Positions 17,816 through 25,841 of a stretch of DNA of 64,000 nt are shown one piece after another; the first letter of the stretch is position 1, and each line of letters opens with the position of its first letter. The notes below the pieces were generated by a model. The model was not told the DNA's origin. It did not search any database and saw only the letters and a list, made by a program, of their open reading frames with translations. Origin of the DNA: CAZMSD01 sp964568855. Lineage in GTDB: Bacteria; CAIWAD01. The position numbers and the translations under genes are program-made. Location: contig CAZMSD010000009.1 of the NCBI GenBank assembly GCA_964568855.1, forward strand, positions 37,392-101,391. The letters run 5' to 3'.

Positions 17816-18126
17816 ACCCCGGGCGCAGGTCTCGCCGAATTTACCTGGCGGGCCGTGTTTGAAAGGGTCATTTCGGATTGGGTCGAGCTGTTGGTACCAG
17901 ACGACGGAATACTCTACCTTGGTGCACAGCGATACGAATGAGGTTCCCGACCCTGGATGACGAAGGCTTCGCACCTGATTGGAGTTCCCTCATCATCACA
18001 TACCCGGTTCCGTTGGGTGACCTGTATTTCAGCTACCCGCCTGCCGCGGGTTGGTCCCGGTGAAACCGGGTGTGTAGATGGTCAGTCGGGCCCTGCAGGT
18101 ATGTCAGCGGCCGAAGGAGCCAGAGT
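17816..18126 (+). other. Intergenic region and probable structured leader of the RRM gene
   Basis: This 311-base gap holds no convincing gene. Its 3' half has two clean hairpins, ACCCGC-N5-GCGGGT at 18035-18051 and CCCGGT-GAA-ACCGGG at 18056-18070, neither followed by a U-run, so they are not terminators. They sit 55-90 bases before the RRM start and may be leader structure. Known: bacterial RRM proteins are often post-transcriptionally controlled; a link here is inference. Confidence 0.4.
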
Positions 18127-18399
18127 ATGCGCATTTACGTAGGGAATCTTCCTTACAGTGCCACCGAAGACGAATTACGCGACCTTTTCGCTCAGCACGG
18201 AGCGGTGCTGTCCGTTAACCTGATCTCGGATCGTGATACAGGACGGCCCCGCGGTTTCGGTTTCGTCGAGATGGAAGACGCGGAGGGAGGCTCAGCCATC
18301 GAAGCCTTGAACGGTTACGATATGGGCGGCCGGAATCTGCGGATCAACGAAGCGCGTCCGCGGGCGGATCGCGGTGAAGGCTACCGCAGGAACTGGTAG
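18127..18399 (+). CDS. Small RNA-binding protein, single RRM domain
   Basis: The 90-residue protein is one RNA recognition motif. RNP2 is IYVGNL at residues 2-7 and RNP1 is RGFGFVEM (~43-50), both with the aromatic residues that stack on RNA. The short tail is Arg/Gly-rich (RPRADRGEGYRRNW). Such stand-alone RRM proteins are common in cyanobacteria and several Gram-negative phyla and are linked to cold or stress adaptation. ATG follows AAGGAG with good spacing. Confidence 0.95.
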   Translation: MRIYVGNLPYSATEDELRDLFAQHGAVLSVNLISDRDTGRPRGFGFVEMEDAEGGSAIEALNGYDMGGRNLRINEARPRADRGEGYRRNW

Positions 18400-18580
18400 A
18401 CCTCGGCCGGGAGTCGATCGGATCCGGATCCGTTCCGAATCCGACCGACTCCTTGAATCAGCTAATACTCATCAAAAGCCGCGGTGAGTCGGGTCGGGCG
18501 ATCCTGATTTTCCAGGAGTATGCCGGGGGGTGGAGTGTGCCCTCCACTGCATGCCCTGTCTGAAGTGTTGGAGAACCGCC

Positions 18581-18877
18581 ATGCAGACCTTCGTGCTCAT
18601 GACCAAGCTTTCTCCCGAAGTCTACCAGCAGATGCAGGACCGGGAGCAGGTGGGCCGGAACTGGCTGGACCGGGTGCGCGAGTGTTGCCCTGAGGTCAAG
18701 TTCGTTGCGCACTACGCCCTGCTGGGGCCTTACGATTTCCTGGACATCTTCGAGGCCCCCGACGAGGAAACGGCCGCCAAGGTTTCCATGATCAGCCAGT
18801 CCAGCGGGGCCTTCCAGGCCGAGAGCTGGACGGCCATCCCGTACAAGCGATTCCTCAAACTCTGCAAAGAAATCTGA
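18581..18877 (+). CDS. GYD-domain protein
   Basis: A 98-residue ferredoxin-like (alpha/beta) protein matching the GYD family: MQTFVLMTKLSPE start, FVAHYALLGPYDFLDIFEAPDEETAAKVS in the middle where the name-giving G-x-Y-D stretch lies (LGPYDFLDI), and SQSSGAFQAESWTAIP. Function of the family is unknown; it is usually a small soluble protein related to stress-responsive dimeric barrels. ATG preceded by GGAG. Followed closely by a membrane protein. Confidence 0.88.
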   Translation: MQTFVLMTKLSPEVYQQMQDREQVGRNWLDRVRECCPEVKFVAHYALLGPYDFLDIFEAPDEETAAKVSMISQSSGAFQAESWTAIPYKRFLKLCKEI

Positions 18878-18911
18878 ATCTCCGGTCGGTGCCGGATCCT
18901 GGCGGCTGCGC

Positions 18912-19286
18912 ATGCTGTTTTGGCTGACCTTCGCCGGGTTGTACATGGAACTCTGCGGGGCCTTTCTACTGGCCGCGGAGGCCATCGGCCCGGAACATCT
19001 GCTGCGTGCGGGGGAATTCCTGCGCCGCCGCCGCCTGGTCGCGTTCGCCGTCTACTTCCTGCTGGTGATCCTGCTGCTGGTGCTGGTACGACTGGAGCTG
19101 GTGTTCCGCGTCGCGGAAGCCTTTATCCTGATCGTCAGCCTGGGCCTGCTGCATGACTTCGCGCCCCAGCTCTTCCGCCTGATCGTGCGTTACCTGAAAC
19201 GCGGCACGGCGGGCGTGCTGGGATTCCTGCTGTTCTCGGCCGGCTTCGTCATTCAAGCCTACGTGACACTGATGCTGCTCAAATGA
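18912..19286 (+). CDS. Small multi-pass membrane protein, unknown
   Basis: I do not recognise this 124-residue protein. It has about four hydrophobic segments: residues 2-22, ~44-66, ~68-82 and ~102-123, with an Arg-rich cytoplasmic turn (FLRRRRL). The start ATG lies 34 bases after the GYD gene. The stop overlaps a following short frame. Confidence 0.6.
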   Translation: MLFWLTFAGLYMELCGAFLLAAEAIGPEHLLRAGEFLRRRRLVAFAVYFLLVILLLVLVRLELVFRVAEAFILIVSLGLLHDFAPQLFRLIVRYLKRGTAGVLGFLLFSAGFVIQAYVTLMLLK

Positions 19287-19429
19287 GCGAGCGCCTCAAA
19301 GAGCCGTCCGACGACCGGGACGCCGCGCTGAGGCTTGCTGGAGCAGTGTACCGCAGCCTGGTGGCCGCCCGCGCTCCAGCAGACCGGGCGGCTGCATCCG
19401 TCATGAAGACCTGCCGGCGACGCGCTTGA
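19283..19429 (+). CDS. Possible 48-residue protein coupled to the membrane protein
   Basis: ATG overlaps the preceding stop (ATGA) and the frame MSERLKEPSDDRDAALRLAG onwards stays open for 48 codons. The overlap pattern is the one used by true genes in this window, but the product has no recognisable feature beyond an Arg-rich C-terminus and codon choice (GCT, CTT, CCA) is less GC-biased than its neighbours. Treat as tentative. Confidence 0.3.
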   Translation: MSERLKEPSDDRDAALRLAGAVYRSLVAARAPADRAAASVMKTCRRRA

Positions 19430-19442
19430 GTTGAGTCCGCTG

Positions 19443-19500
19443 GCACCGTGCCCGTGGGGCGACCGAGTTGCATACAGTCTTGATCCGGACGGGCACGTGC
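19443..19500 (+). promoter_or_regulatory. Large inverted repeat in the rho leader
   Basis: GCAC(C)GTGCCCGT at 19443-19455 pairs with ACGGGCACGTGC at 19489-19500: twelve base pairs with one bulged C around a 33-base loop. It ends 67 bases before the rho start. No U-run follows. Known: rho is autogenously controlled through its leader in E. coli; whether this hairpin plays such a role here is inference. Confidence 0.45.
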
Positions 19501-19567
19501 TGGCATTAGCCGAACCCGCGAAGCCCCTGGCGCGGCCGCGGAACCAGTCTGATTGAGGAGTTAAGGA

Positions 19568-20665
19568 ATGGAAGAAGCGGTTTCCGGCATTCTGAAGATG
19601 GACGGGAAAGGCAGCGGCCACCTGCGGCAGATGGAGGACTCCCTGCGCCACCGCGCGGGCGCCGTGGCCGTGCCGCGGGAGCTGATCCAGGCTTATGAGC
19701 TGGTGGAAGGAGCCACGCTGGCCGGCGGCCGGCGCAGCACCCCCTCCGGCCCGGTGCTGGCTGACCTGGAATGCATATGCGGTCTTCCCCCGGAGGCCTT
19801 CCGGTCCCGCAGGCCCTTCAAGTCGCTGGTGGCGCTCACTCCCACCCGGCGCTTCCGGATCTCCGAGAGCGGCGATCCGAGCATGCGGCTGGTGGACCTC
19901 GTGGCGCCAATCGGCAGGGGCACCCGGGGCCTGATCGTCTCTCCACCCAAGGCCGGCAAGACCATCCTGCTGGAGAAGCTGGCCCAGTCGATCCTTGCCG
20001 TGGATCCCGAGATCCGCGTGCTGGTGCTGCTGGTGGACGAGCGCCCCGAGGAAGTGACCCAGTTTCGCCGCGCGGTGCAGGCGGAGGTGCTGGCGAGCAC
20101 CAGCGACCAGAGTCTCGAGGAGCATGTGGAGCTGGCGGAACTGGTGCTGGCGCACCTGCGCGTCGAACTGGAGTGCGGGCGGAACGTGGTGCTCCTGGTG
20201 GACAGCCTGACGCGCATGGCCAGGGCCTTCAACCTGGCGCGCAGGAGCAGCGGCCGCACCATGAGCGGCGGCCTGGAAGCGGGCGCTCTGGAAATACCGC
20301 GGCGGTTTTTCGGTTTGGCCCGTGATGTGGAACACGGGGGTTCGCTGACGCTCCTGGCCACGGCCCTGGTGGACACGGGCTCAAGGATGGACCAGTTGAT
20401 CTACGAGGAATTCAAGGGCACCGGAAACAGCGAACTGGTGCTGGATCGCGCACTCGCCGAGGCGCGCGTCTTTCCCGCGATCAACCTGCCGGACAGCGGA
20501 ACGAGGCGCGAAGCGGAGCTCTATTCCCCAAACGACGCGCGGCGCCTGGCCATGCTGAGAGGCCGGCTTGCGGAGCTCAAGCCACGCGAAGCGCTTGAGC
20601 GCCTGCGAGCCCTGGTGGACCGGCATCCCGACAACCGGACGCTGCTCAACGCAATTCCCGCGTAG
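19568..20665 (+). CDS. rho: Transcription termination factor Rho (short form)
   Basis: RNA-dependent hexameric ATPase that ends transcription. Visible landmarks: RRPFKSLVALTPTRRFRIS, DLVAPIGRGTRGLIVSPPKAGKTILL (Walker A, ~125-135), VLLVDSLTRMARAFNLA (Walker B and Q-loop), the R-loop stretch GGLEAGALEIPRRFFGLARD, and VDTGSRMDQLIYEEFKGTGNSELVLDR. At 365 residues it lacks most of the N-terminal insertion seen in actinobacterial Rho and is shorter than E. coli Rho (419), with an abbreviated primary RNA-binding domain. Several normally invariant residues differ (for example GGVDAN is GGLEAG), so a second, more canonical Rho elsewhere is possible. Confidence 0.9.
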   Translation: MEEAVSGILKMDGKGSGHLRQMEDSLRHRAGAVAVPRELIQAYELVEGATLAGGRRSTPSGPVLADLECICGLPPEAFRSRRPFKSLVALTPTRRFRISESGDPSMRLVDLVAPIGRGTRGLIVSPPKAGKTILLEKLAQSILAVDPEIRVLVLLVDERPEEVTQFRRAVQAEVLASTSDQSLEEHVELAELVLAHLRVELECGRNVVLLVDSLTRMARAFNLARRSSGRTMSGGLEAGALEIPRRFFGLARDVEHGGSLTLLATALVDTGSRMDQLIYEEFKGTGNSELVLDRALAEARVFPAINLPDSGTRREAELYSPNDARRLAMLRGRLAELKPREALERLRALVDRHPDNRTLLNAIPA

Positions 20666-20681
20666 CGTGAGGCATCATACA

Positions 20682-21426
20682 GTGAACGAGTGGTTCAGCG
20701 ATGAAGACTTCTGGAAAGAACTCTATCCCTACCTGTTCCCGGAGAAGCGAATCGAGCTGGCGGTCGAGGAAGTGCGGCAGCTGTTAGAATTGTGCGGCTC
20801 AGGGGGCGGACGGGTTCTGGACCTTATGCTGCGGCCCGGGGCGCCATTCCTGTGAGCTGGCCCGGCTGGGCCACCGCGTCACGGGCGTGGACCGCAGTCC
20901 TTTCCTGCTCAAGAAGGCGCGGGAGCGGGCGAAGGAGCTGGACCTGAACGTGGAATGGGTCGAGGAAGACATGCGCGACTTCCGCCGCGAGACGGCCTTC
21001 GATCTGGCCCTGAACCTGTTCACTTCCTTCGGTTATTTCGAGGATGACGGGGAGAACCTGGGAGTATTGCGCAATCTGGCCCGCAGCCTGGTTCCCGGCG
21101 GCTGCTGCGTGCTGGACGTGATGGGCAAGGAGCGCATCGCCCGCATTTTCAATCCCGCCACGCTGGACGAGATCGAGGGCTCAGGTCTGCTGCTGCAGCG
21201 CCACACCGTGATCGACGACTTCACGCGGATGCAGAACGAGTGGATCCTGCTCAAGGAGGACGGCCGGCGCTCGTTTAAATTCAGGCACTACCTGTATTCC
21301 GGCCGGGAACTGCGTGACATGTTGCTGCAGGCGGGCTTCCAGCAGGTGGAGCTCTACGGCGGTCTGGACGGCGCGCCCTACGACCAGCGGGCGCAGCGAT
21401 TGGTGGCCGTGGCGCGCAAGGAGTAG
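20682..21426 (+). pseudogene. SAM-dependent methyltransferase interrupted by a one-base frameshift
   Basis: The gene begins at GTG 20682 (VNEWFSDEDFWKELYPYLF) and reads in one frame to GRVLDL at 20825. It then hits a stop at 20853-20855. If one base, A20826, is skipped, the frame continues as CCGPGRHSCELARLGHRVTG, the canonical SAM-binding motif I, and stays open to 21426 with ALNLFTSFGYF and LVPGGCCVLD. The break is in the middle of motif I, so the unshifted product would be inactive. Either the gene is mutated, the assembly has an error, or there is +1 frameshifting at CTT-A. Downstream part alone lacks motif I. Confidence 0.8.
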
Positions 21427-21508
21427 CCGCCTCGTAGTCGCGACCGGTGATCCAGGATTCCCATCGACAGCGGGTACGATCCACCTGCCTCCGTGGTGCA
21501 GGCCCTAG

Positions 21509-21537
21509 TTGCACCTTTATGGCTCGTAACTTAGAAT
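21509..21537 (+). promoter_or_regulatory. Sigma70-type promoter for the acyl-CoA-synthetase-like gene
   Basis: TTGCAC at 21509-21514 and TAGAAT at 21532-21537 are spaced by 17 bases, five of six matches to consensus at the -10. Start of transcription would be near 21544, 23 bases before the ATG at 21567. It follows the methyltransferase gene, so a new transcription unit begins here. Confidence 0.65.
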
Positions 21538-21566
21538 TAACGTTCTCCAATTCTCGCGGACAGGTA

Positions 21567-23189
21567 ATGAATCAGGCAGCACTGGATTTCCTGGGGCAGG
21601 CTCGGCCCCCGCGCTTTTTCGACGATCTGGAACAGGTCTATCGTCTGTTTCCCGAGGATCGGGCGCTGGTCTACGGAAGCCAGGTCATGTCCTACGCCGA
21701 GCTGCGCGCCGTCGAGGATCGCATGCTCCGTTTCCTCGCCGGCCAGGGCATCGGCGCGGGGAGCCGCGTGCTCCTGATGCTGCCCAACTGTCCCGAGCTG
21801 GTCTGGATCTGGCTGGCCCTGCTCCGCTTGAAGACCCTCACGGCTCCCTGCGAATTGCGCATGGCGGCCGAAGCGGCCGGTGAACTCGCCGCGGATTTCG
21901 AGCCGTGCTTCATCGTGTGTCACGAAGGAGTGCGCGACAAGGCCGAGCGGATCTCAGGGCGGCTGGCCGCAAGCCCGCGGATCATAGAGCTGGCCTGCGA
22001 CGGGCGAGGCCCCTGGGATTCCGCCGGCGGGAACGCGGAGGCGGAGCGCCCGGCGCACGGGACGGAAGCCGGTCCCGGGGAAGACGGTCCCGGCTCCGGC
22101 GAAGAACCTGTGGCGGTTCATTACCAGCTGGATCGCGCCGATCGCTGGCGCGGCGCCCTGTTCGGTACCGCGGCCCTCAGCGCCTCCACCCAGCTGTTCC
22201 GGCAGCTTTTCGCCCTGCACCGGGGAGACGCCGTCCTGTGCCAGATGAGTTCCGCGCATCACAGCGTGCTGGGCTGCATGATCCTGCCGGCGCTGTGCTC
22301 AGGCGGAATCCTGCTGCTGCTGGACCGGAGCTGGGAAGACGAAACGGTCCTTGATCTGATCGAGGAGTACCGGCCGAAACTGACGGTCAACTACCGCAAG
22401 TACTACTGGTACCTGCATCGCAGCGCCCTGGCCCGCCTGGAATCAGGACGCCCGCCGGGGCGGCTGCAGCACGCCGTGGTCAACACCGACTCACCCGTGC
22501 TGCCCTTCCGCGAAAGCTGGGAGGAGCTTTTCGGGGGACACCTGCTCAGCGGCTATGCCAGTTACCTGGCGGCGGGTTTCCTGACCTTGAACCTGCCCTG
22601 GCTGTTCCACAAGGAGCAGTTCGTGGGCAAGCCCCTGCCGGGGGTTGAGTTGCGCATCGTGGACGAATCCGGCCACGAGCGGCCATCGGGCCGCTGGGGG
22701 GAAATAGTCTGCCGCAGCGCGCGGATGGCAATGGGTTTCGTGAGGGACGATCCCTCCAATCCCGAGCGCTTCGGGCCCGAGGAGCTGCGCACCCAGCAGA
22801 TGGCCATGCGTGATACTGACGGCTACCTGACCCTGGCCGACGAGATCTTCGACGTGATCTGGGTCAACGGCTTCAAGATCAGCCCGCTGGAGGTCGAGGA
22901 GCCCATGCTCGAGCTGCGCGGCATCCGCGACGTGGCGGCGGTGAACGCCAACCGGCAGACTTCGCCGGACAGGATCCAGGTCTTCGTGCTGCAGGACGAG
23001 GGCGGCGGGGAAGCAGAGCGCTGGACCGCGGAGGGCCTGCTGGGCGCCGCCGCCGGGATCTTTCCGGAGTACCTGCGCCCCGCCCAGGTGACCTTTGTGG
23101 ATGAGATTCCCTACGACGACGAGGGCTTCAAGCTTCGAAAACAATTGAAGTACAGATATCAATCCGCTCAAGCGTGGAGGACAAATTGA
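21567..23189 (+). CDS. Adenylate-forming (acyl-CoA synthetase-like) protein with degenerate active site
   Basis: Overall an ANL-superfamily protein of 540 residues: SYAELRAVEDRMLRFLAGQG and GSRVLLMLPNCPELV at the N-terminus, GRWGEIVCRSARMAMGF, RDTDGYLTLADEIFDVIWVNGFKISPLEVE, and a terminal DDEGFKLRKQLK. The ATP-gripping P-loop (YTSGTTGxPKG) is replaced by HYQLDRADRWRGAL and the A5 motif (YGxTE) reads YASYL. The A8 region and a Lys near residue 525 remain. It may have lost adenylation or act on an unusual substrate. Its stop (TGA) overlaps the probable TTG start of the EF-G paralogue, so translation is likely coupled. Confidence 0.75.
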   Translation: MNQAALDFLGQARPPRFFDDLEQVYRLFPEDRALVYGSQVMSYAELRAVEDRMLRFLAGQGIGAGSRVLLMLPNCPELVWIWLALLRLKTLTAPCELRMAAEAAGELAADFEPCFIVCHEGVRDKAERISGRLAASPRIIELACDGRGPWDSAGGNAEAERPAHGTEAGPGEDGPGSGEEPVAVHYQLDRADRWRGALFGTAALSASTQLFRQLFALHRGDAVLCQMSSAHHSVLGCMILPALCSGGILLLLDRSWEDETVLDLIEEYRPKLTVNYRKYYWYLHRSALARLESGRPPGRLQHAVVNTDSPVLPFRESWEELFGGHLLSGYASYLAAGFLTLNLPWLFHKEQFVGKPLPGVELRIVDESGHERPSGRWGEIVCRSARMAMGFVRDDPSNPERFGPEELRTQQMAMRDTDGYLTLADEIFDVIWVNGFKISPLEVEEPMLELRGIRDVAAVNANRQTSPDRIQVFVLQDEGGGEAERWTAEGLLGAAAGIFPEYLRPAQVTFVDEIPYDDEGFKLRKQLKYRYQSAQAWRTN

Positions 23190-25255
23190 AGGTCCATCAG
23201 GCGGACACGATCCGCAACATCGCGCTGGTGGGACACGAATCCACGGGGAAAACCATCTTCGCCGAGGCCATGCTGAAACTGTCCGGCCAGATCAACCGGA
23301 TGGGGTCCATCGAAGGAAACAACACCGTCTCCGACTACACTCCCCTGGAGCACGACCGCCAGAAATCGATCGCCTGCACTCTGATGCAGATGGAATGGCG
23401 TGATACAAAGTTGAACGTACTGGACACCCCGGGATTCTCCGACTTCATCGGCGAGACCATCACCGGCGTCCAGGTGACCGACATCGCCATGGTCCTGGTG
23501 AGCCCGGTCAACGGGCCGGAAGTGATGACCGAACTCGTGATGGAGCAGGTGGAAGCCAGGGAGCTGCCCTGCCTGTTCGTCTTCAACGCGCTGGACAAGG
23601 AGCATACGCGCTTCGACGAGGAGATGCAGGTTCTGCAGGATTCCTTCAAGGGAGTGGCCCAGATCCAGTATCCCTTGAATGCGGGCGAGGGCTTCTCGCG
23701 CGTCGTGGACGTGCTCAAGCGCCGGATTCTCGTCTTCGACGGCGACGGCGGGATGAGCGAAGAAGAACTGGGCGGCGAGACCGGCCGAGTCGAGGAGTTG
23801 TACACGGCCCTGCAGGAAACGGTGGCCGAGAGCGACGACGAGCTGATGGAGAGCTATCTCGAAAACATGGAGCTGAGCGAGGATGAGTTCGCCCGCGGGT
23901 TGGCTTCCGGCATCCGCGCCGGCAGCATCCGTCCCGTGTTCTGCGCCGCCGGCCGGAACCTGGCCGGTGTATCACGAGTGCTCGACGTCCTGGTGGACAG
24001 CTTTCCCGCACCGTCGAAGATGCCGGCCGTCAAAGCGACCAAGATCGCTGACGAGGTGGAACTCCCCTGCGACGACGCGTCCAAACCCAACCTCTTCGTC
24101 TTCAAGACCGTGAACGAGCAGCACGTGGGCGAACTGAGCTTCTTCCGCGTCTACTCGGGCGTGGTGGCTCACGGCGTCGACCTCGTGAACGCCCGCAGCA
24201 ACAACGGCGAGAAGCTGGGCGCCCTGTTCAGCGCCACGGGCAAGCATCGCAAGGAACTCGGCGAAGTGCGTGCGGGCGATATGGGCTGCACGGTGAAGCT
24301 GCGCAACACCACCACCAACGACAGCCTCGGATTGAAGGGTTCCACCCTGGAGCTGCCCAGGATCCCCTTCCCGGACCCGGTGATGCGTACGGCCATCGAG
24401 GCGGCGAAATCCGACGACGAGGAGAAGATGAGCTCGGGCCTGCAGTTGATCCGTCACGAGGACCCCAGCTTCTCCGTCACGCAGGACCCTGAGCTGCGGC
24501 AGACCATCCTGGCGGGCCAGGGCGACCAGCAGTTGAAGGTGCTGCTGGAGAAGCTCGAGCAGCGCAACGGCGTCAAGGTCCAGATGGTCAAGCCGCGGGT
24601 GCCCTACCGCGAGACCATCACGGGGCGGGCGGAAGTGAAGTACCGGCACAAGAAGCAGACCGGCGGGGCCGGCCAGTTCGCGGAAGTCTGGATCCGCATG
24701 GCGCCCCTGCAGCGGGGCGAAGGTTTCGAGTTCAAGAGCGAAGTGGTGGGCGGCGCGGTGACCGTGCCCTTCCAGCAGGCCACGGAGAAGGGCATGCGCC
24801 AGGTGATGAACGAGGGAATCATCGCCGGCTGCCGCGTGGAGGACGTGGAAGTCACGATCTACGACGGCAAGATGCACTCCGTGGACTCCAAGGAGATCGC
24901 CTTCCAGATCGCCGGTCGCGAGGCCTTCAAGGAGGGCTTCACCAAGTCGAGCCCAATCCTCCTTGAACCAATCTGGGAAGTGGAGGTGAAGGTGCCCGAG
25001 GATTACATGGGCGATGTTATGGGCGACCTCTCTTCCCGCCGCGGCAAGATCCTGGGCATGGACTCGGCGGGCAAGTACCAGCTGATCAAGGCGCAGGTAC
25101 CCCTGGCTGAGCTCTACCAGTACAGCACCACGCTGCGTTCCATGACCCAGGGACGAGCCTCGCACCGCAGGCATTTCGATCACTACGAGAAGTGCCCGCC
25201 GGAGATCCAGCAGCGGGTGATCGACGACTACGCGGCGGAGCGGGCCAAGGATTGA
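23186..25255 (+). CDS. Elongation factor G paralogue (EF-G2-like GTPase)
   Basis: A five-domain translational GTPase of ~689 residues. G1 is GHESTGKT and G3 is DTPGFSDF; switch I is altered and G4, normally NKxD, reads NALD, so guanine recognition may be changed. Domain IV has the RGxxKYRHKKQTGGAGQF-like stretch (GRAEVKYRHKKQTGGAG) and domain V ends normally with MTQGRASHRRHFDHYE. Such degenerate paralogues occur beside canonical EF-G. I favour TTG at 23186 because GGAGG lies five bases before it; GTG at 23174 in the same frame lacks a ribosome site. It is coupled to the preceding gene by a TTGA overlap. Confidence 0.85.
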   Translation: MKVHQADTIRNIALVGHESTGKTIFAEAMLKLSGQINRMGSIEGNNTVSDYTPLEHDRQKSIACTLMQMEWRDTKLNVLDTPGFSDFIGETITGVQVTDIAMVLVSPVNGPEVMTELVMEQVEARELPCLFVFNALDKEHTRFDEEMQVLQDSFKGVAQIQYPLNAGEGFSRVVDVLKRRILVFDGDGGMSEEELGGETGRVEELYTALQETVAESDDELMESYLENMELSEDEFARGLASGIRAGSIRPVFCAAGRNLAGVSRVLDVLVDSFPAPSKMPAVKATKIADEVELPCDDASKPNLFVFKTVNEQHVGELSFFRVYSGVVAHGVDLVNARSNNGEKLGALFSATGKHRKELGEVRAGDMGCTVKLRNTTTNDSLGLKGSTLELPRIPFPDPVMRTAIEAAKSDDEEKMSSGLQLIRHEDPSFSVTQDPELRQTILAGQGDQQLKVLLEKLEQRNGVKVQMVKPRVPYRETITGRAEVKYRHKKQTGGAGQFAEVWIRMAPLQRGEGFEFKSEVVGGAVTVPFQQATEKGMRQVMNEGIIAGCRVEDVEVTIYDGKMHSVDSKEIAFQIAGREAFKEGFTKSSPILLEPIWEVEVKVPEDYMGDVMGDLSSRRGKILGMDSAGKYQLIKAQVPLAELYQYSTTLRSMTQGRASHRRHFDHYEKCPPEIQQRVIDDYAAERAKD

Positions 25256-25289
25256 CACTTCCCTTTCGTCAACCAGCGAGGAGTGTGTC

Positions 25290-25781
25290 GTGGACCGGAT
25301 CTGGGCTCCCTGGCGGATGAGCTACATCAGCGGCCTGAGCGAATCCGAGGATGCGGGCTGCATTTTCTGCAGGAAATCCGGCGAAGAGGACGACGAGGGC
25401 AACCTGATCGTGCACCGTTCCGATTCCTGCTTCGTGCTGATGAACCTCTATCCCTACAACAACAGCCACCTGATGGTGGTGCCCTACCGCCACTGCGGGA
25501 ACTTCGAGGAGCTCGAAGCGGACGAGCTCCTCGATTGTCAGCGGGCCATCCAGCGGGCGCTGCGCGTAATGCGCGAGACCATCCGGCCCCAGGGCTGGAA
25601 CCTGGGCATGAACCTGGGCCGCGCCGGCGGTGCGGGCATCGACACGCACCTGCACTGGCACGTGGTTCCGCGCTGGGTGGGCGACACCAATTTCATGCCG
25701 GTCCTGGGGCAGACCAAGGTGATATCCGAGAGCATCGAGGAGAGCCGGCGGAGGATGGCGGAGGGTTTCCAGGGCCTCTGA
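25290..25781 (+). CDS. HIT-family nucleotide hydrolase/phosphorylase
   Basis: The 163-residue protein carries the histidine triad HLHWHVVPRW near residue 115 and the FLMN-like VLMNLYPYNNSHLMVVPYRH block. The N-terminal DRIWAPWRMSYI and GCIFCRK (a CxxC half-site often binding zinc) are typical of the Ap4A-phosphorylase-like branch. It would cleave or transfer dinucleoside polyphosphates or nucleotidyl conjugates. GTG start with GAGGAG about 7 bases before. Confidence 0.92.
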   Translation: MDRIWAPWRMSYISGLSESEDAGCIFCRKSGEEDDEGNLIVHRSDSCFVLMNLYPYNNSHLMVVPYRHCGNFEELEADELLDCQRAIQRALRVMRETIRPQGWNLGMNLGRAGGAGIDTHLHWHVVPRWVGDTNFMPVLGQTKVISESIEESRRRMAEGFQGL

Positions 25782-25782
25782 G

Positions 25783-25812
25783 TTCCGACAGACACCCGTA
25801 AATTCCTATCTT
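25783..25812 (+). promoter_or_regulatory. Possible promoter of the thioredoxin-TPR gene
   Basis: TTCCGA (25783-25788), 18 bases, TATCTT (25807-25812). The -10 region is AT-rich against the local background. Transcription would begin near 25819, 23 bases before the ATG at 25842. The -35 is weak. Confidence 0.4.
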
Positions 25813-25841
25813 ACAGTTAATTCGAGTCACGCGGAGCATCC

